Assembly (NCBI RefSeq): GCF_030646925.1
Contig: NZ_JAUSKL010000107.1
Span: forward strand, 45,050-109,049
Origin: Candidatus Binatus sp.
GTDB taxonomy: Bacteria > Desulfobacterota > Binatia > Binatales > Binataceae
Length of the DNA stretch: 64,000 bases
Reading direction: 5' to 3'
How positions within the stretch are numbered: position 1 is the first letter of the stretch; each line of letters starts with the position of its first letter. The notes below the pieces were generated by a model. The model was not told where the DNA came from and searched no databases. It saw only the letters and a program-made list of their open reading frames with translations. The translations under genes were made by a program, and so were the position numbers. Positions 7,680 to 16,184 of this stretch are shown here, in pieces.

Positions 7680-8882
7680 TCACGCTTTGGAAGTAGGCCT
7701 CGGCAATAGCGCCACGATCTCACGCTGGCGCGGTTCGCCGCTGACCAGCGCGCGGCCGTTTTCGATCGTCATGTCGAGTTCGCTGCGCACGCCGAATTTG
7801 CCCGGCAGGTAAATTCCCGGCTCGACCGAAAAGCAGGTGTGCTCGATCAGCGCGCGATCGTCGAGCGTTTCGAGCGAATCGAGATTGGCGCCGGTGCCGT
7901 GCACTTCGCGTCCGATCGAGTGCCCGGTGCGATGCACAAAATTGTCGCCGTAGCCCGCCGCTTCGATCACGCCGCGCGCGGCGCGATCCGCCTCGCGTCC
8001 CGAGATCGTTCGACCCGCGTTGACGCGATTCGCGACCGCCTCGACCGCCGCGTCCCGCGCCCGCGCGACAATCTCAAACACGTGCGCATGCTCGGCCGGA
8101 ATCGCGTCGCCGGCGAACGCGACCCACGTGAAATCGGCGTAAATACTCTCCGGCGCCGGCTCCTTCGCCCACAAGTCGAGCAGGACGAAGTCGCCAAGCT
8201 TCAGCGCCGCGCTCGACGCTCGCGACACCGCGTAATGCGGATCGGCGCTGTGCGCGTTGATCGCGACGATCGGCGGCTCGTCGGCGACCAGTCCGTGCGC
8301 CCCGATTCGTTCCATCACGAAATCCTGGATCGATGCCTCGTCGCATGCGATTCGATCGCTAAGGCGCCGCGCGAGTTCTTCAAAAGTTTCATCGACCACG
8401 CGCCGCAGTCCGACTGCCGCCCGATGATGACTCGCCATCTGCACGTCACTCAGCGTCGCCTCGAAGCGCTGGATCAAGTCCGCCGCGCTGACCACTTCGA
8501 CGCCCATCGATCGGATCAGTTCAACCGTGCCCGCATCGACGCGCGAGACATACGGAATCGCGCATCCGGGCGAGTAGTCCATCGCGATTTTGCGGCATCC
8601 GCCGAGCGCGTTGCGCAGCGCCGCGACCATCTCGGCGTGCGATCGATAAACGATCTTCTCCGCTGCCAGCGCGTCCAGGCGATGCGCCTCGACCGCCGAT
8701 ACGATCGCGCGCGGCCTGCCGTCGGCCGGCACGAAGCAGAACCATCGGCGCGTCGCGATACCGCCGCTCGCCAGTCCGAGGATCCGATACGCCAACGGAT
8801 CGCTCAGCCGAAAATCGTAGAAGAGCCAGCCGTCGAGCGACGCGGCGCGGAGCGCGTGCGCTATTTCGCCGAGCCGCGTCAT
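7680..8882 (-). CDS. M24-family (Xaa-Pro) aminopeptidase-like protein
   Basis: The 400-residue protein has a creatinase/prolidase N-terminal domain and a pita-bread C-terminal domain. The metal ligands are visible: Asp in LLDLWAK, Asp in YADFTW, His in HRTGHSIGREVHG, Glu in SVEPGIYLPG and Glu in RSELDM. The family removes N-terminal residues before proline or hydrolyses related amide bonds. Its ATG overlaps the stop of the flavoprotein gene upstream (ATGA), showing translational coupling. Confidence 0.88.
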   Translation of the reverse strand: MTRLGEIAHALRAASLDGWLFYDFRLSDPLAYRILGLASGGIATRRWFCFVPADGRPRAIVSAVEAHRLDALAAEKIVYRSHAEMVAALRNALGGCRKIAMDYSPGCAIPYVSRVDAGTVELIRSMGVEVVSAADLIQRFEATLSDVQMASHHRAAVGLRRVVDETFEELARRLSDRIACDEASIQDFVMERIGAHGLVADEPPIVAINAHSADPHYAVSRASSAALKLGDFVLLDLWAKEPAPESIYADFTWVAFAGDAIPAEHAHVFEIVARARDAAVEAVANRVNAGRTISGREADRAARGVIEAAGYGDNFVHRTGHSIGREVHGTGANLDSLETLDDRALIEHTCFSVEPGIYLPGKFGVRSELDMTIENGRALVSGEPRQREIVALLPRPTSKA

Positions 8883-9349
8883 CCCTCCTGTCCGAGCTTG
8901 AAGCGATTGCCCCAGGCGTGCACGTGCTCCGGCTCGATTTTCACGATTGGATTCTTCTCCGGCTCGAGCGCCATCCCGCGGTACTGGCCGTACTTGTCGC
9001 GCAGGTTGCGCAGCGCGAGCATGTATTCCTTCTGATCGTCCACCACCCGCGCTTGCCCCTGGATCAGCACGTAGCCGAGCTGCGTCCAGTCCTCTTCATA
9101 GCAATCGATAACAACGGCGACGCGCGGATTCTCCGCGATATTGCGCATCCGCTTGATTTTGCGGCCGGGCTGGCGCTTCGGCTTTTCGTCGATCACGAAA
9201 TAAATCCGCGCGCCGTCGAACCAATAGCAGAGCGGCACGTTGTGCGGGGCGCCGGATTGATCGGCCGTCGCGAGCCGCGCCACGCGCGCGCCCATGATGA
9301 AGTTGCGGACCGTCGAGTTCATCAGCAACGCCAGCGATTGGTCTGACAT
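8879..9349 (-). CDS. Pyridoxamine-phosphate-oxidase-like split-barrel flavoprotein
   Basis: This 156-residue protein has the PNPOx-like split beta-barrel fold: an N-terminal VARLATADQSGAPHNVPL segment typical of flavin-binding members, then a basic KRQPGRKIKRMRNI stretch and VAVVIDCYEED. It resembles the PPOX-class probable F420-dependent group, but FMN cannot be excluded from sequence. The start overlaps the HEAT gene stop by one base (TGATG) and the stop overlaps the peptidase start. Confidence 0.8.
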   Translation of the reverse strand: MSDQSLALLMNSTVRNFIMGARVARLATADQSGAPHNVPLCYWFDGARIYFVIDEKPKRQPGRKIKRMRNIAENPRVAVVIDCYEEDWTQLGYVLIQGQARVVDDQKEYMLALRNLRDKYGQYRGMALEPEKNPIVKIEPEHVHAWGNRFKLGQEG

Positions 9350-10194
9350 CAGCGCTTCTCCAACCGGTTGAGCGCGCCCTGCGCGGCGCGCGCGAGCGCG
9401 GGATCGGTCTCGCTCGCGGCGGCAATTCTGAGCGCCGGCAAAGTGCGCGAAGTTGAACTGCGAACATGTCCGATCGCGACCGCCGCCGCGCGCCGCACGC
9501 CCGCGTCGGGATCCGATTCGAGGCTCTTGAGCGCGATTCCCGCCGCGTCGCCGCTGCTATCGTCGATTTTCGCGAGCACCGAAAGCGCGGCCAGCCGGAT
9601 ATGCACGTTCGCGTCGCGCGCCGCCCGTTCCAGCAGCGCCAGCACGTCGGCGCCCGCGATTCCGAGATCGCGGATGCAATAAAGCGCCATCTTGCGCGCA
9701 TTCGGATTGCCATCGGCGGCGAGCGAAATCATCCGCGCGCGGACTTCATCACGATACGCCCGGCCAAGCTGCACGACGAGCACCGATGCGGCCCATCGGA
9801 TGTCGCCGTCGTCGTCGCCGAGCGCCTCGCAAAGCGCGGCGGCGCATTCGATTGCCAAATTGTCGCCGCCGAGTTGCGCGAGCGCATACGCCGCACCAAA
9901 TCGCGCGCGCCGATTGCCGCGCACCATCGTGCGCTCCAGCGCCTCTCGCACGCGACAATCGCCCGCATTCGCGGTCGCCGCCAGGGCGTCGATCGCCCGG
10001 CGCTGCAGGAGCTTGCGCTCCGCGCCGATGCAAGCGATCAGCAATCCCTGCACTTCGCTGCTGATGTCCTCTGGCGCCGCGAGGATCGAGTCGATCGCGG
10101 CGAGTTGCCGCGCGATATCGTTCGACCGAAGCTCCGCCGCGATTCGATCATCGCGATCGATTGGCGCGTCACTTGATTTGATTTCGTCCGTCAT
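9349..10194 (-). CDS. HEAT-repeat protein
   Basis: The 281-residue protein is built of helical repeats with the D-x-x-x-R-x-x-A pattern, for example GDIRWAASVLVVQLG, NARKMALYCIRDLG, VHIRLAALSVLAKI and AGVRRAAAVAIGHV. HEAT repeats are protein-binding scaffolds; no catalytic site is visible. The ATG at 10194 overlaps the stop of the lipoate-ligase-like gene (ATGA). The frame stays open about 100 codons further upstream, but that part lies antiphase within the neighbour and has unlikely composition. Confidence 0.82.
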   Translation of the reverse strand: MTDEIKSSDAPIDRDDRIAAELRSNDIARQLAAIDSILAAPEDISSEVQGLLIACIGAERKLLQRRAIDALAATANAGDCRVREALERTMVRGNRRARFGAAYALAQLGGDNLAIECAAALCEALGDDDGDIRWAASVLVVQLGRAYRDEVRARMISLAADGNPNARKMALYCIRDLGIAGADVLALLERAARDANVHIRLAALSVLAKIDDSSGDAAGIALKSLESDPDAGVRRAAAVAIGHVRSSTSRTLPALRIAAASETDPALARAAQGALNRLEKR

Positions 10195-11237
10195 TTCGCC
10201 GCCGCAATCAGCCGCACGATATTCGACATCTCGCCGGCGCCCAAAATGAAATTTCCGTTGCGCGAAAACGTCCGCGTCACCGCGCGCGCGACCGACGCAA
10301 GGTCGTGCGGATGCCCGCGAAGTTCTGCTTCCAGTTCCGCGATCGCCGCGGTATTCGCGATGAAGTCCCCGCTTAGCATCGCCGCTTCGATTGCGCCCTC
10401 GGCGTCCAGCGCGACGCGCGCCTCGATCGATCCGAGCTGCCCCGCGATCCGATTCGTGCGCGTCATCGACGACGACCCCGTCCGATTCAGCCATCCCGAA
10501 TCCGCGAGTGCGTGCCCGCGATACGTCCCGTGTGCGGATTCCTCCGGACTGAGTTCCCGCCTCTTCGCTGCGCCAAGTAGCGTTTCATATCCCGCCGCGA
10601 TCGCGCCGGCGAGTTCATCGAACCCGATATCGCGATCAAGCTCGCGAGTAAGCTTGGTCGCCGAGTCGGGACCGTACATCCGGCACGCCACGACGCCGTC
10701 CGGGTCGAACCGTTCCAGATCATGCACGACTTCTTCCATCCCGCGATTCACCGCGAGCGTCGCCTCGAAGAGCATCGCGCCGGACTCATTGACGTTATAC
10801 GTGCACATCGCGATTTCGCACTGTTCAAAGGTTATCGCGTCGCGCCCGGGGTAGAAACAATTGAGCCCGAGCCCGCGGAGCCCGGTCAGCAGTCCGCGCG
10901 CATAGCGATTCATGATCTGTTCGGGCTTGAGCGGCGCGGCTTCGTCGATGAGGAGCGCCGTCCGCGACGGGAGAATCAGCGCGAGCCCGAGCCATCCTTC
11001 GCCCGCGCCGACAACCCGTCCGCCGGTCAGCCGCCGGTACGCATTGATTCCCGCGCGTTCCGCCGGCCCGCCGTACAGATGAAACCGGCCGAGCGACAGA
11101 TATCGCCCCGGCGCGCGATAAATCAGCAGGAGCGGCGGCGTCGCCCGCGCGGCGACCGCGTCGAGGAAGTGCAATTCGAGGCCGGCGAGCGCATCGGGCG
11201 CCAGTGCCGATGCTGCGATTACATCGAAGGCGGCCAC
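10191..11237 (-). CDS. Lipoate-protein-ligase-like protein (atypical active site)
   Basis: This 348-residue protein has the biotin/lipoate ligase fold. RAPGRYLSLGR near residue 41 and RRLTGGRVVGAGEGW at 68-82 correspond to the lipoyl-AMP binding region of LplA. The C-terminal part (NFILGAGEMSNI) looks like the LplA accessory domain. At the position of the catalytic Lys (consensus KISGSA) I read CEIAMC with Glu141, so ordinary lipoate activation is doubtful. The start is GTG and no strong ribosome site is visible. It is the first gene of the six-gene operon running to 6291. Confidence 0.78.
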   Translation of the reverse strand: MAAFDVIAASALAPDALAGLELHFLDAVAARATPPLLLIYRAPGRYLSLGRFHLYGGPAERAGINAYRRLTGGRVVGAGEGWLGLALILPSRTALLIDEAAPLKPEQIMNRYARGLLTGLRGLGLNCFYPGRDAITFEQCEIAMCTYNVNESGAMLFEATLAVNRGMEEVVHDLERFDPDGVVACRMYGPDSATKLTRELDRDIGFDELAGAIAAGYETLLGAAKRRELSPEESAHGTYRGHALADSGWLNRTGSSSMTRTNRIAGQLGSIEARVALDAEGAIEAAMLSGDFIANTAAIAELEAELRGHPHDLASVARAVTRTFSRNGNFILGAGEMSNIVRLIAAAK

Positions 11238-11428
11238 TCCACGATGCTATCCGCGCGCCTCCCGCCGTATCAAGGCGAGCTATCAACGCGATCGTCCGGC
11301 AAATTCACATGTTCTGAGGATCTTGTCGCGTTTAGTTTCGGATGATCGCGCTGTCAGAAATGTCGATTACGGGATTCGTCGGACGACCATATGATGTTCA
11401 CACCTTTATCCCGATTAGGAGCAAAGCG

Positions 11429-11794
11429 ATGAGATATCTATGCGCCGTCTACTTCGAACCGAAGGCATTGGAATCACTGTCCGCGCTTGAGCGCGCGGCG
11501 CTCGACCGCGACTCGATGGCCTACGACGAAGAGTTGCGGCGAAGCGGTCATTACCTCGTGTCGGACGCGCTGCAGCCGGTGAGCAAGGCCCGGACGGTGC
11601 GAGTCCGGAAGGGCAAAGTATCCGCTATCGACGGTCCCTTCGCCGAGACCAAGGAGCATCTGGGCGGCTTTATCCTGATCGAAGCGAAGGACATGAACGA
11701 AGCGATCCAGCTTGCATCGGGGATCCCGCTGGCGAAGCTCGGCAGCATCGAAGTGCGCCCCTCAATGGAGATCGCGCCGCCCGCCGAACGCTGA
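11429..11794 (+). CDS. YciI/DGPF-domain protein
   Basis: The 121-residue protein is of the YCII-related family, small dimeric ferredoxin-like folds with a conserved Asp and His. The diagnostic IDGPFAETKEHLGGF lies at about residues 69-83, and the start MRYLCAVYFEP is typical. The ATG at 11429 has AGGAG seven bases upstream; the frame is open 87 bases further, but that part is unlike the family. In other genomes such genes often sit beside ECF sigma factors; none is seen here. Confidence 0.9.
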   Translation: MRYLCAVYFEPKALESLSALERAALDRDSMAYDEELRRSGHYLVSDALQPVSKARTVRVRKGKVSAIDGPFAETKEHLGGFILIEAKDMNEAIQLASGIPLAKLGSIEVRPSMEIAPPAER

Positions 11795-11820
11795 CCCGCA
11801 CCCCCCGCGGGGAAGAGAGA

Positions 11821-11929
11821 AGAGGTCCGAAACCCCTCACGGGTTTCGGGCTTCCTGGGGTGACGCGCAGCCGACTTCGGGCCGTAGGGCCGAATCGCAA
11901 TAAGACAGGATGCGCGCTCCGCGCTGTGC
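11821..11929 (-). repeat. REP-like two-hairpin element, copy 2 (reverse orientation)
   Basis: The large hairpin (11822-11854, loop CTCAC at 11836-11840) has 14 pairs, including two G-T wobbles, and the same CCGAAACC core as copy 1. About 60 bases further is the small hairpin GCGC-tcc-GCGC (11914-11924). Read on the minus strand, the order and sequence match copy 1, with an insertion of about 40 bases between the hairpins. Confidence 0.65.
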
Positions 11930-11994
11930 ATAGTTTGCGATCAAAGCTGCTGAAAACTAGAGGTTTGCACGGTGCCCTCTCAGCAGCCTACTAA

Positions 11995-12050
11995 CAGGCC
12001 GGAGGCCGCATCTTCATCACAACGGGAAGTCCGAAACCTCGTGAGGTTTC
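11995..12050 (+). repeat. REP-like two-hairpin element, copy 3
   Basis: The small hairpin is GGCC-gga-GGCC (11997-12007). It is followed by CGCATCTTCATC and a shortened large hairpin whose left arm matches copy 1 (GGGAAGTCCGAAACCT) but which keeps only 8 pairs (GAAACCTC/GAGGTTTC, 12033-12050). It faces copy 2 head to head. Confidence 0.65.
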
Positions 12051-12112
12051 AGGGGAATGGTTTTTCCGAGGATCGGACTTGCGCTGCAGCGGCGAGGGGG
12101 CGCGATCGCGCG

Positions 12113-13213
12113 TCAGCGTTCTTCGCCGAAGAGGAAGATCGACAGCGCGATCATCGCGAACATGAAGTTCGGCAGCCATGCTGCGAGCCACGCCGCGAGC
12201 AGCCCGGAGCGTCCGAGCGACGACGTGATCCCGAACGACAGCCAGTAGCCAAACCCGATCAGAATCGCGAGCAGAAAGCTCCGTCCGAGACTCGAATTGC
12301 GCGGCAATGGATCGAGGCTAAGCGCCATCCCGAGCGCGACCATGATCAGGCACGCAAGCGGCATCGCGTATTTCAAATCGCGATCGACGACGTAGCCGCC
12401 GGGGTCGAGCCCCTTGCTGCGCAAATCATCGATATACCGATTGAGTTCCCACAGGCTGAATTCTTCCGGCTCGACGCGCAGCAGGCCGAAGTCAGCGGGA
12501 GTCAGGCCGAGATCGAGGCGCATCTTGGCGGTTTTCTTGACGTTGCCGTTGGGTTCCATCTCGAATGAATTGGGCTGATCGGGAATCCATCGGCGGCCGT
12601 TCCATTTGGCGCTCTCGGCGCGCACGAGGTCCTTCAGGCCGAACTGATCGTCGAGCTGGTAGTGGCTGACGCCGACCAGTTCTTTGCGCTTGCCGTCGAA
12701 CACGTCGGCGGAGACGAAGCCGTCGCGCACGCGGACCCAGATTCGCCGATTGGCGAACACCCCTTTCAGTTGGCGCTTTTTCAACTGCACGTCGTAGAGG
12801 TACTTCGCCTGGCGCGTCGCAGCCGGCACGACCATCTCGCTGAGGACGAAATCGGCGCCTGAGATCAGGATCGCGATCGCCAGCACCGGCACCGCCATCT
12901 CGAGCCGGCTGATACCGAGTTGCTGGCAGGCCAGCACTTCGCCCGATCGATTGAGCAGCGCGAAGCCAAGCAGCACGCCGGCCAGGCTCGCGACCGGCAT
13001 GATCTGCGACATGATAAGCGGCAGCTTGAGCGCGAAGTACTCGAGTCCGATAAGGCCGAGGCCGCCGTAATGAAGCAGATCGTCGAAGCGATCGAAGACG
13101 TCGCCCAGCAGGTAGGCGGCGGTGAAGGCCGCGAGGCAGACGAGGAAGGGGCCGAAGAATTGTCCCGCGATAAAGCGATCCATCACGGGCGACAGGCGCG
13201 GACGAAGTCTCAT
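12113..13213 (-). CDS. lptG: LPS export ABC transporter permease LptG
   Basis: The 366-residue inner-membrane protein pairs with LptF and LptB to extract lipopolysaccharide from the inner membrane and pass it to the periplasmic bridge. Three N-terminal membrane segments (about 15-120), a periplasmic beta-jellyroll region (about 125-265, containing VRVRDGFVSADVF) and three C-terminal membrane segments follow the YjgP/YjgQ plan. The ATG at 13213 overlaps the lptF stop (ATGA); the much longer open frame upstream is antiphase within lptF. The gene order lptF-lptG is standard. Confidence 0.92.
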   Translation of the reverse strand: MRLRPRLSPVMDRFIAGQFFGPFLVCLAAFTAAYLLGDVFDRFDDLLHYGGLGLIGLEYFALKLPLIMSQIMPVASLAGVLLGFALLNRSGEVLACQQLGISRLEMAVPVLAIAILISGADFVLSEMVVPAATRQAKYLYDVQLKKRQLKGVFANRRIWVRVRDGFVSADVFDGKRKELVGVSHYQLDDQFGLKDLVRAESAKWNGRRWIPDQPNSFEMEPNGNVKKTAKMRLDLGLTPADFGLLRVEPEEFSLWELNRYIDDLRSKGLDPGGYVVDRDLKYAMPLACLIMVALGMALSLDPLPRNSSLGRSFLLAILIGFGYWLSFGITSSLGRSGLLAAWLAAWLPNFMFAMIALSIFLFGEER

Positions 13214-14400
13214 GCTGGTTGCCGGCTCCGCTCGAAGCGCTCGACGAAATCCCAAATCAGGTCGCCGGGGCCGCGGCCCTGGTCGCCGCGATCCGACGCG
13301 GCGCGGTAGAAGAGCCAAAAAGCGAGCGCGGCGAACACCACGTTGGGGAGGCTCATCGCGACGAGCGCGTCGAGCCTTCCACGCTGCGCGAGCGTCTCGC
13401 TCACGCGCATCAGCGAGTAATAGAGGAAGAATAGCGCGACGCTTACGCCGAAGCGCTCCGAATGACCGCCGCGCGCCGGCCTGAGCCCGAGCGAGACTCC
13501 GAGCAGCGCGAACAGCAGCGTCGCGACCGGGACCGTGTAGCGGCTGGCTAGTTCGGTCTCGGCGAGGTAGTCGGGCTTGCCCTTGGCGCGCGCCTCGTGA
13601 ATCGTTTGCTCGAGCACGGGATAGGACATCTCTTCGGGGTCGAGATCGGTCACGCCCATCGCCATCTCGGGGCTGATACTCAAATCGTAAACGCGAAAAC
13701 TGGTTACATGCGACGTGTCGGCGGATTGCTCGACGCCAAAGATCGAGCCGTCGAACAGCCGGAGTGTGATCGACCGGTTCTTTTCGTCGGGCAACAGGAT
13801 TCCGCGCTTCGCGATAATCGTGTTCTGCTGCTTCGGGTCGCGCGCGTCGGAGATCATCACGCCGGTCATGGTCGAGTCGGCGTCGTTCATCTGATCGATA
13901 TAAACCACTAGGCCCGGGAAGCTGCTGTTGAAGACTTTTTCGCGGAGCCCCGCGGTCGTGCGGCTCTGGCTCAGTTCGTAGAGCGTCAAGCGCAGATGCG
14001 AATTGGCCCACGGCCGCAGCGAGAACGCGAAGTAACTCGAAAGCGCATAGACCACGAATGCAAACGCCATCACCGGCACCGCGAGGCGGTAGAGACTCAC
14101 GCCGCAGGCGCGCGCGGCGGTCATTTCCTGATCGCTCGACATCCGGCCGAAGCCCATCAGCACGCCGAGCAGCACCGCCATCGGAAAGGTCAGTTCGAGA
14201 AACGCCGGCATTATCAATCCGATAATGTGTCCGACCTCGCCGAGCGTCACGCCGTGATTGACGACCATCTCGGTGAGCTTCAGCATCCGGCCCGTGACGA
14301 GTGCGAAGGTGAGGAGAGCCACGCCGACCAGGAACGGCGAGATCACTTCGCGCGCGACGTAGCGGTCGAGGATCGAGAAGCCTGGAAGTGCGAGTCTCAT
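13210..14400 (-). CDS. lptF: LPS export ABC transporter permease LptF
   Basis: The 396-residue YjgP/YjgQ-family permease has six predicted membrane segments around a large periplasmic domain. The N-terminal ILDRYVAREVISPFLVG and the coupling-helix region SSDQEMTAARACGVS near residue 90 are typical of the family. I preferred the ATG at 14400, which gives the usual short cytoplasmic start, to an in-frame TTG ten codons upstream; neither has a strong ribosome site. It is divergent from rlmB. Confidence 0.92.
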   Translation of the reverse strand: MRLALPGFSILDRYVAREVISPFLVGVALLTFALVTGRMLKLTEMVVNHGVTLGEVGHIIGLIMPAFLELTFPMAVLLGVLMGFGRMSSDQEMTAARACGVSLYRLAVPVMAFAFVVYALSSYFAFSLRPWANSHLRLTLYELSQSRTTAGLREKVFNSSFPGLVVYIDQMNDADSTMTGVMISDARDPKQQNTIIAKRGILLPDEKNRSITLRLFDGSIFGVEQSADTSHVTSFRVYDLSISPEMAMGVTDLDPEEMSYPVLEQTIHEARAKGKPDYLAETELASRYTVPVATLLFALLGVSLGLRPARGGHSERFGVSVALFFLYYSLMRVSETLAQRGRLDALVAMSLPNVVFAALAFWLFYRAASDRGDQGRGPGDLIWDFVERFERSRQPA

Positions 14401-14541
14401 GATCGGGCGCGAAGTTTCACCACTGATCAAACTCTAAACTTACGCGCGCATGATTGGAACTTCGGATCAAACGGCGCTTGCAGTTTGAAGCGAGCAGAGA
14501 CGTGATCGAGCGGGCACTGTGGCGGTCTGATATTATCGCGC

Positions 14542-15462
14542 ATGATGAAAGACTTCCGCGACAAGGGCCGCAAGCCGCGCTTCAACCGCGGCGGCCCGAA
14601 GCCGCGGCGCTTCGAGAAGAGCGCGCCGCCGAATCAATCGCAGCCGAAAGCGCGGCCATCGCCGGCGCCGACGATGCGCGAGGATCGCCGGCCAGCGGAT
14701 CGCGCAAGCGCCGGCAACGAGCGCGAGATCGTGTACGGCGTCGAGCCGATTCGCGAACTGGTGGCGGCGGCGGCGGCGACGATTCGGGCGCTGTACGTGA
14801 AATCCGGCGACGAGCGGCGCTTCTCGCCAGAGATCAACGAAGTGCGCACGGCAGGCGGCCGCGTCGAATTTGTCGATGACGCCGGACTCGAGCGGCTCGC
14901 GGGCCAGGCCGCGCGTCATCAGGGGATCGCGGCCCTGATGCGCGAATACGAGTACGCGCCGATCGAGGAAATCCTCGAGCACAAGCCCGACCCGGTGCTG
15001 CTCGTCGATGGCGTCACCGATCCGCGCAATCTGGGCGCGCTGATGCGATCGGCCGAGGGCGCAGGCGTCGGCGCGGTCGTGCTCGCGCGCGATCGCACAG
15101 TCGGGATTACGCCGGCGGTGGTGAAATCGTCGTCGGGCGCGTGGATTCACCTTAAGGTCGCGCGATGCGGCAACGTGGCGCGCACGCTCGAACAATTGAA
15201 GGAAGCGGGTTACTGGATCGCGGCGCTGGCGGCGGGCGGCGCGACCTCGATCTATGATCTTGATACGACGCGCAAGCTGGTGATCGTCGTGGGATCGGAG
15301 GGCCGCGGGGTGCGCGAGATCGTGAGGAAGGGGGCCGACTTCGTGGTGGACATCCCGATGCGCGGCAAGGTCGCGTCGCTCAACGTGTCGGTGGCGGGCG
15401 CCGTGGCGCTGTACGAGATCGCGCGCCGCCGGGCGGAATCGGCGCGCACGACCGGTTCGTGA
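14542..15462 (+). CDS. rlmB: 23S rRNA 2'-O-ribose methyltransferase RlmB-type (TrmH/SpoU family)
   Basis: The 306-residue SPOUT enzyme is expected to methylate a guanosine of 23S rRNA (G2251 in E. coli). After a basic, proline-rich N-terminal tail of about 60 residues there is an L30e-like substrate-binding domain starting at IVYGVEPIRELV, then the SPOUT domain with the three signatures NLGALMRSAEGAG, GSEGRGV and IPMRGKVASLNVSVA. The basic tail makes it longer than the E. coli enzyme (243 residues) and may help bind rRNA. Its place upstream of the tRNA and ribosomal block is sensible. Confidence 0.9.
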   Translation: MMKDFRDKGRKPRFNRGGPKPRRFEKSAPPNQSQPKARPSPAPTMREDRRPADRASAGNEREIVYGVEPIRELVAAAAATIRALYVKSGDERRFSPEINEVRTAGGRVEFVDDAGLERLAGQAARHQGIAALMREYEYAPIEEILEHKPDPVLLVDGVTDPRNLGALMRSAEGAGVGAVVLARDRTVGITPAVVKSSSGAWIHLKVARCGNVARTLEQLKEAGYWIAALAAGGATSIYDLDTTRKLVIVVGSEGRGVREIVRKGADFVVDIPMRGKVASLNVSVAGAVALYEIARRRAESARTTGS

Positions 15463-15489
15463 GACGGTCTTCTTTTGGATCTATCTCAG

Positions 15490-15561
15490 TGTCATTTCGA
15501 GCGCAGCGAGAAATCCCGGATCCGGGATTCTTCGCTTCGGCAGCCTCCGCTCTGAATGACA
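15490..15561 (+). repeat. MITE-like palindromic repeat (TGTCATT ends)
   Basis: TGTCATTTCGAGCG at the left end pairs with CGCTCTGAATGACA at the right end, and the centre holds the perfect palindrome AATCCCGGATCCGGGATT. The element therefore folds into one long hairpin. Repeats of this sequence type, with TGTCATT ends and a GCAGCGAG core, are known to be scattered in intergenic regions of several bacterial phyla. Only one copy is in this window. Confidence 0.7.
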
Positions 15562-15621
15562 GAAAGGAGATGCTCGCGGAGCAAGAACCAGACCCGGAAA
15601 TGCCCGAATCGGGCGTTTAGC

Positions 15622-15650
15622 TTGACAGGCCGGGAGGTGCCGAATAGCTT
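15622..15650 (+). promoter_or_regulatory. Probable promoter of the tRNA/rpmG cluster
   Basis: A perfect -35 box TTGACA (15622-15627) is followed after 17 bases by TAGCTT (15645-15650). Transcription would begin about 25 bases before the first tRNA. A short palindrome GCCCGAATCGGGC lies just upstream (15602-15614). Confidence 0.5.
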
Positions 15651-15683
15651 TTTCTTCTTAATGTCGTTTGCTTAACGTCGTTT

Positions 15684-15755
15684 GCCGATGTAGCTCAACG
15701 GTAGAGCAACTGATTTGTAATCAGTAGGTTGCGAGTTCGATTCTCGCCATCGGCT
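15684..15755 (+). tRNA. tRNA-Thr (anticodon TGT)
   Basis: The acceptor stem GCCGATG/CATCGGC, D-stem GCTC/GAGC, anticodon loop TTTGTAA (15714-15720) and T-arm GCGAG-TTCGATT-CTCGC all fold correctly. The anticodon TGT reads Thr codons ACA and ACG. CCA is not encoded. Confidence 0.97.
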
Positions 15756-15773
15756 TGGTCGGCATCGGCTTGA

Positions 15774-15859
<86 letters not shown>

Positions 15860-15885
15860 GTATGATAGAGGGTTCGACGGAGCGA

Positions 15886-15961
15886 GCGGGAATAGCTCAG
15901 TTGGTAGAGCGCGAGCCTTCCAAGCTCGGGGTCGCGGGTTCGAGTCCCGTTTCCCGCTCCA
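15886..15961 (+). tRNA. tRNA-Gly (anticodon TCC)
   Basis: Acceptor GCGGGAA/TTCCCGC, anticodon stem CGAGC/GCTCG with loop CTTCCAA, and T-arm loop TTCGAGT fold correctly. CCA is encoded at the 3' end. Confidence 0.97.
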
Positions 15962-16059
15962 CAGGTTTGACGGTTTTGGGGCGCGTAGCAAGTAGAGAAT
16001 CGTTCGGGGCGATCGAACGAGAATTGATTCCGGGATTTTTCCGGTTGAGCGCTACGGAC

Positions 16060-16132
<73 letters not shown>

Positions 16133-16184
16133 TTCCAATCTTGCGCCGTTTAAACGGCGCGCCGGTTTTGGAGCGGATGCGACT

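Noticed and set aside
10195..10494. N-terminal extension of the HEAT-repeat frame
   Set aside because: It lies inside the lipoate-ligase-like gene in another frame; the ATGA overlap start at 10194 is far more likely.
13214..14011. Long N-terminal extension of the lptG frame
   Set aside because: The extra 266 codons lie antiphase inside lptF and are Arg/Pro-rich; the ATG overlapping the lptF stop gives the normal LptG length.
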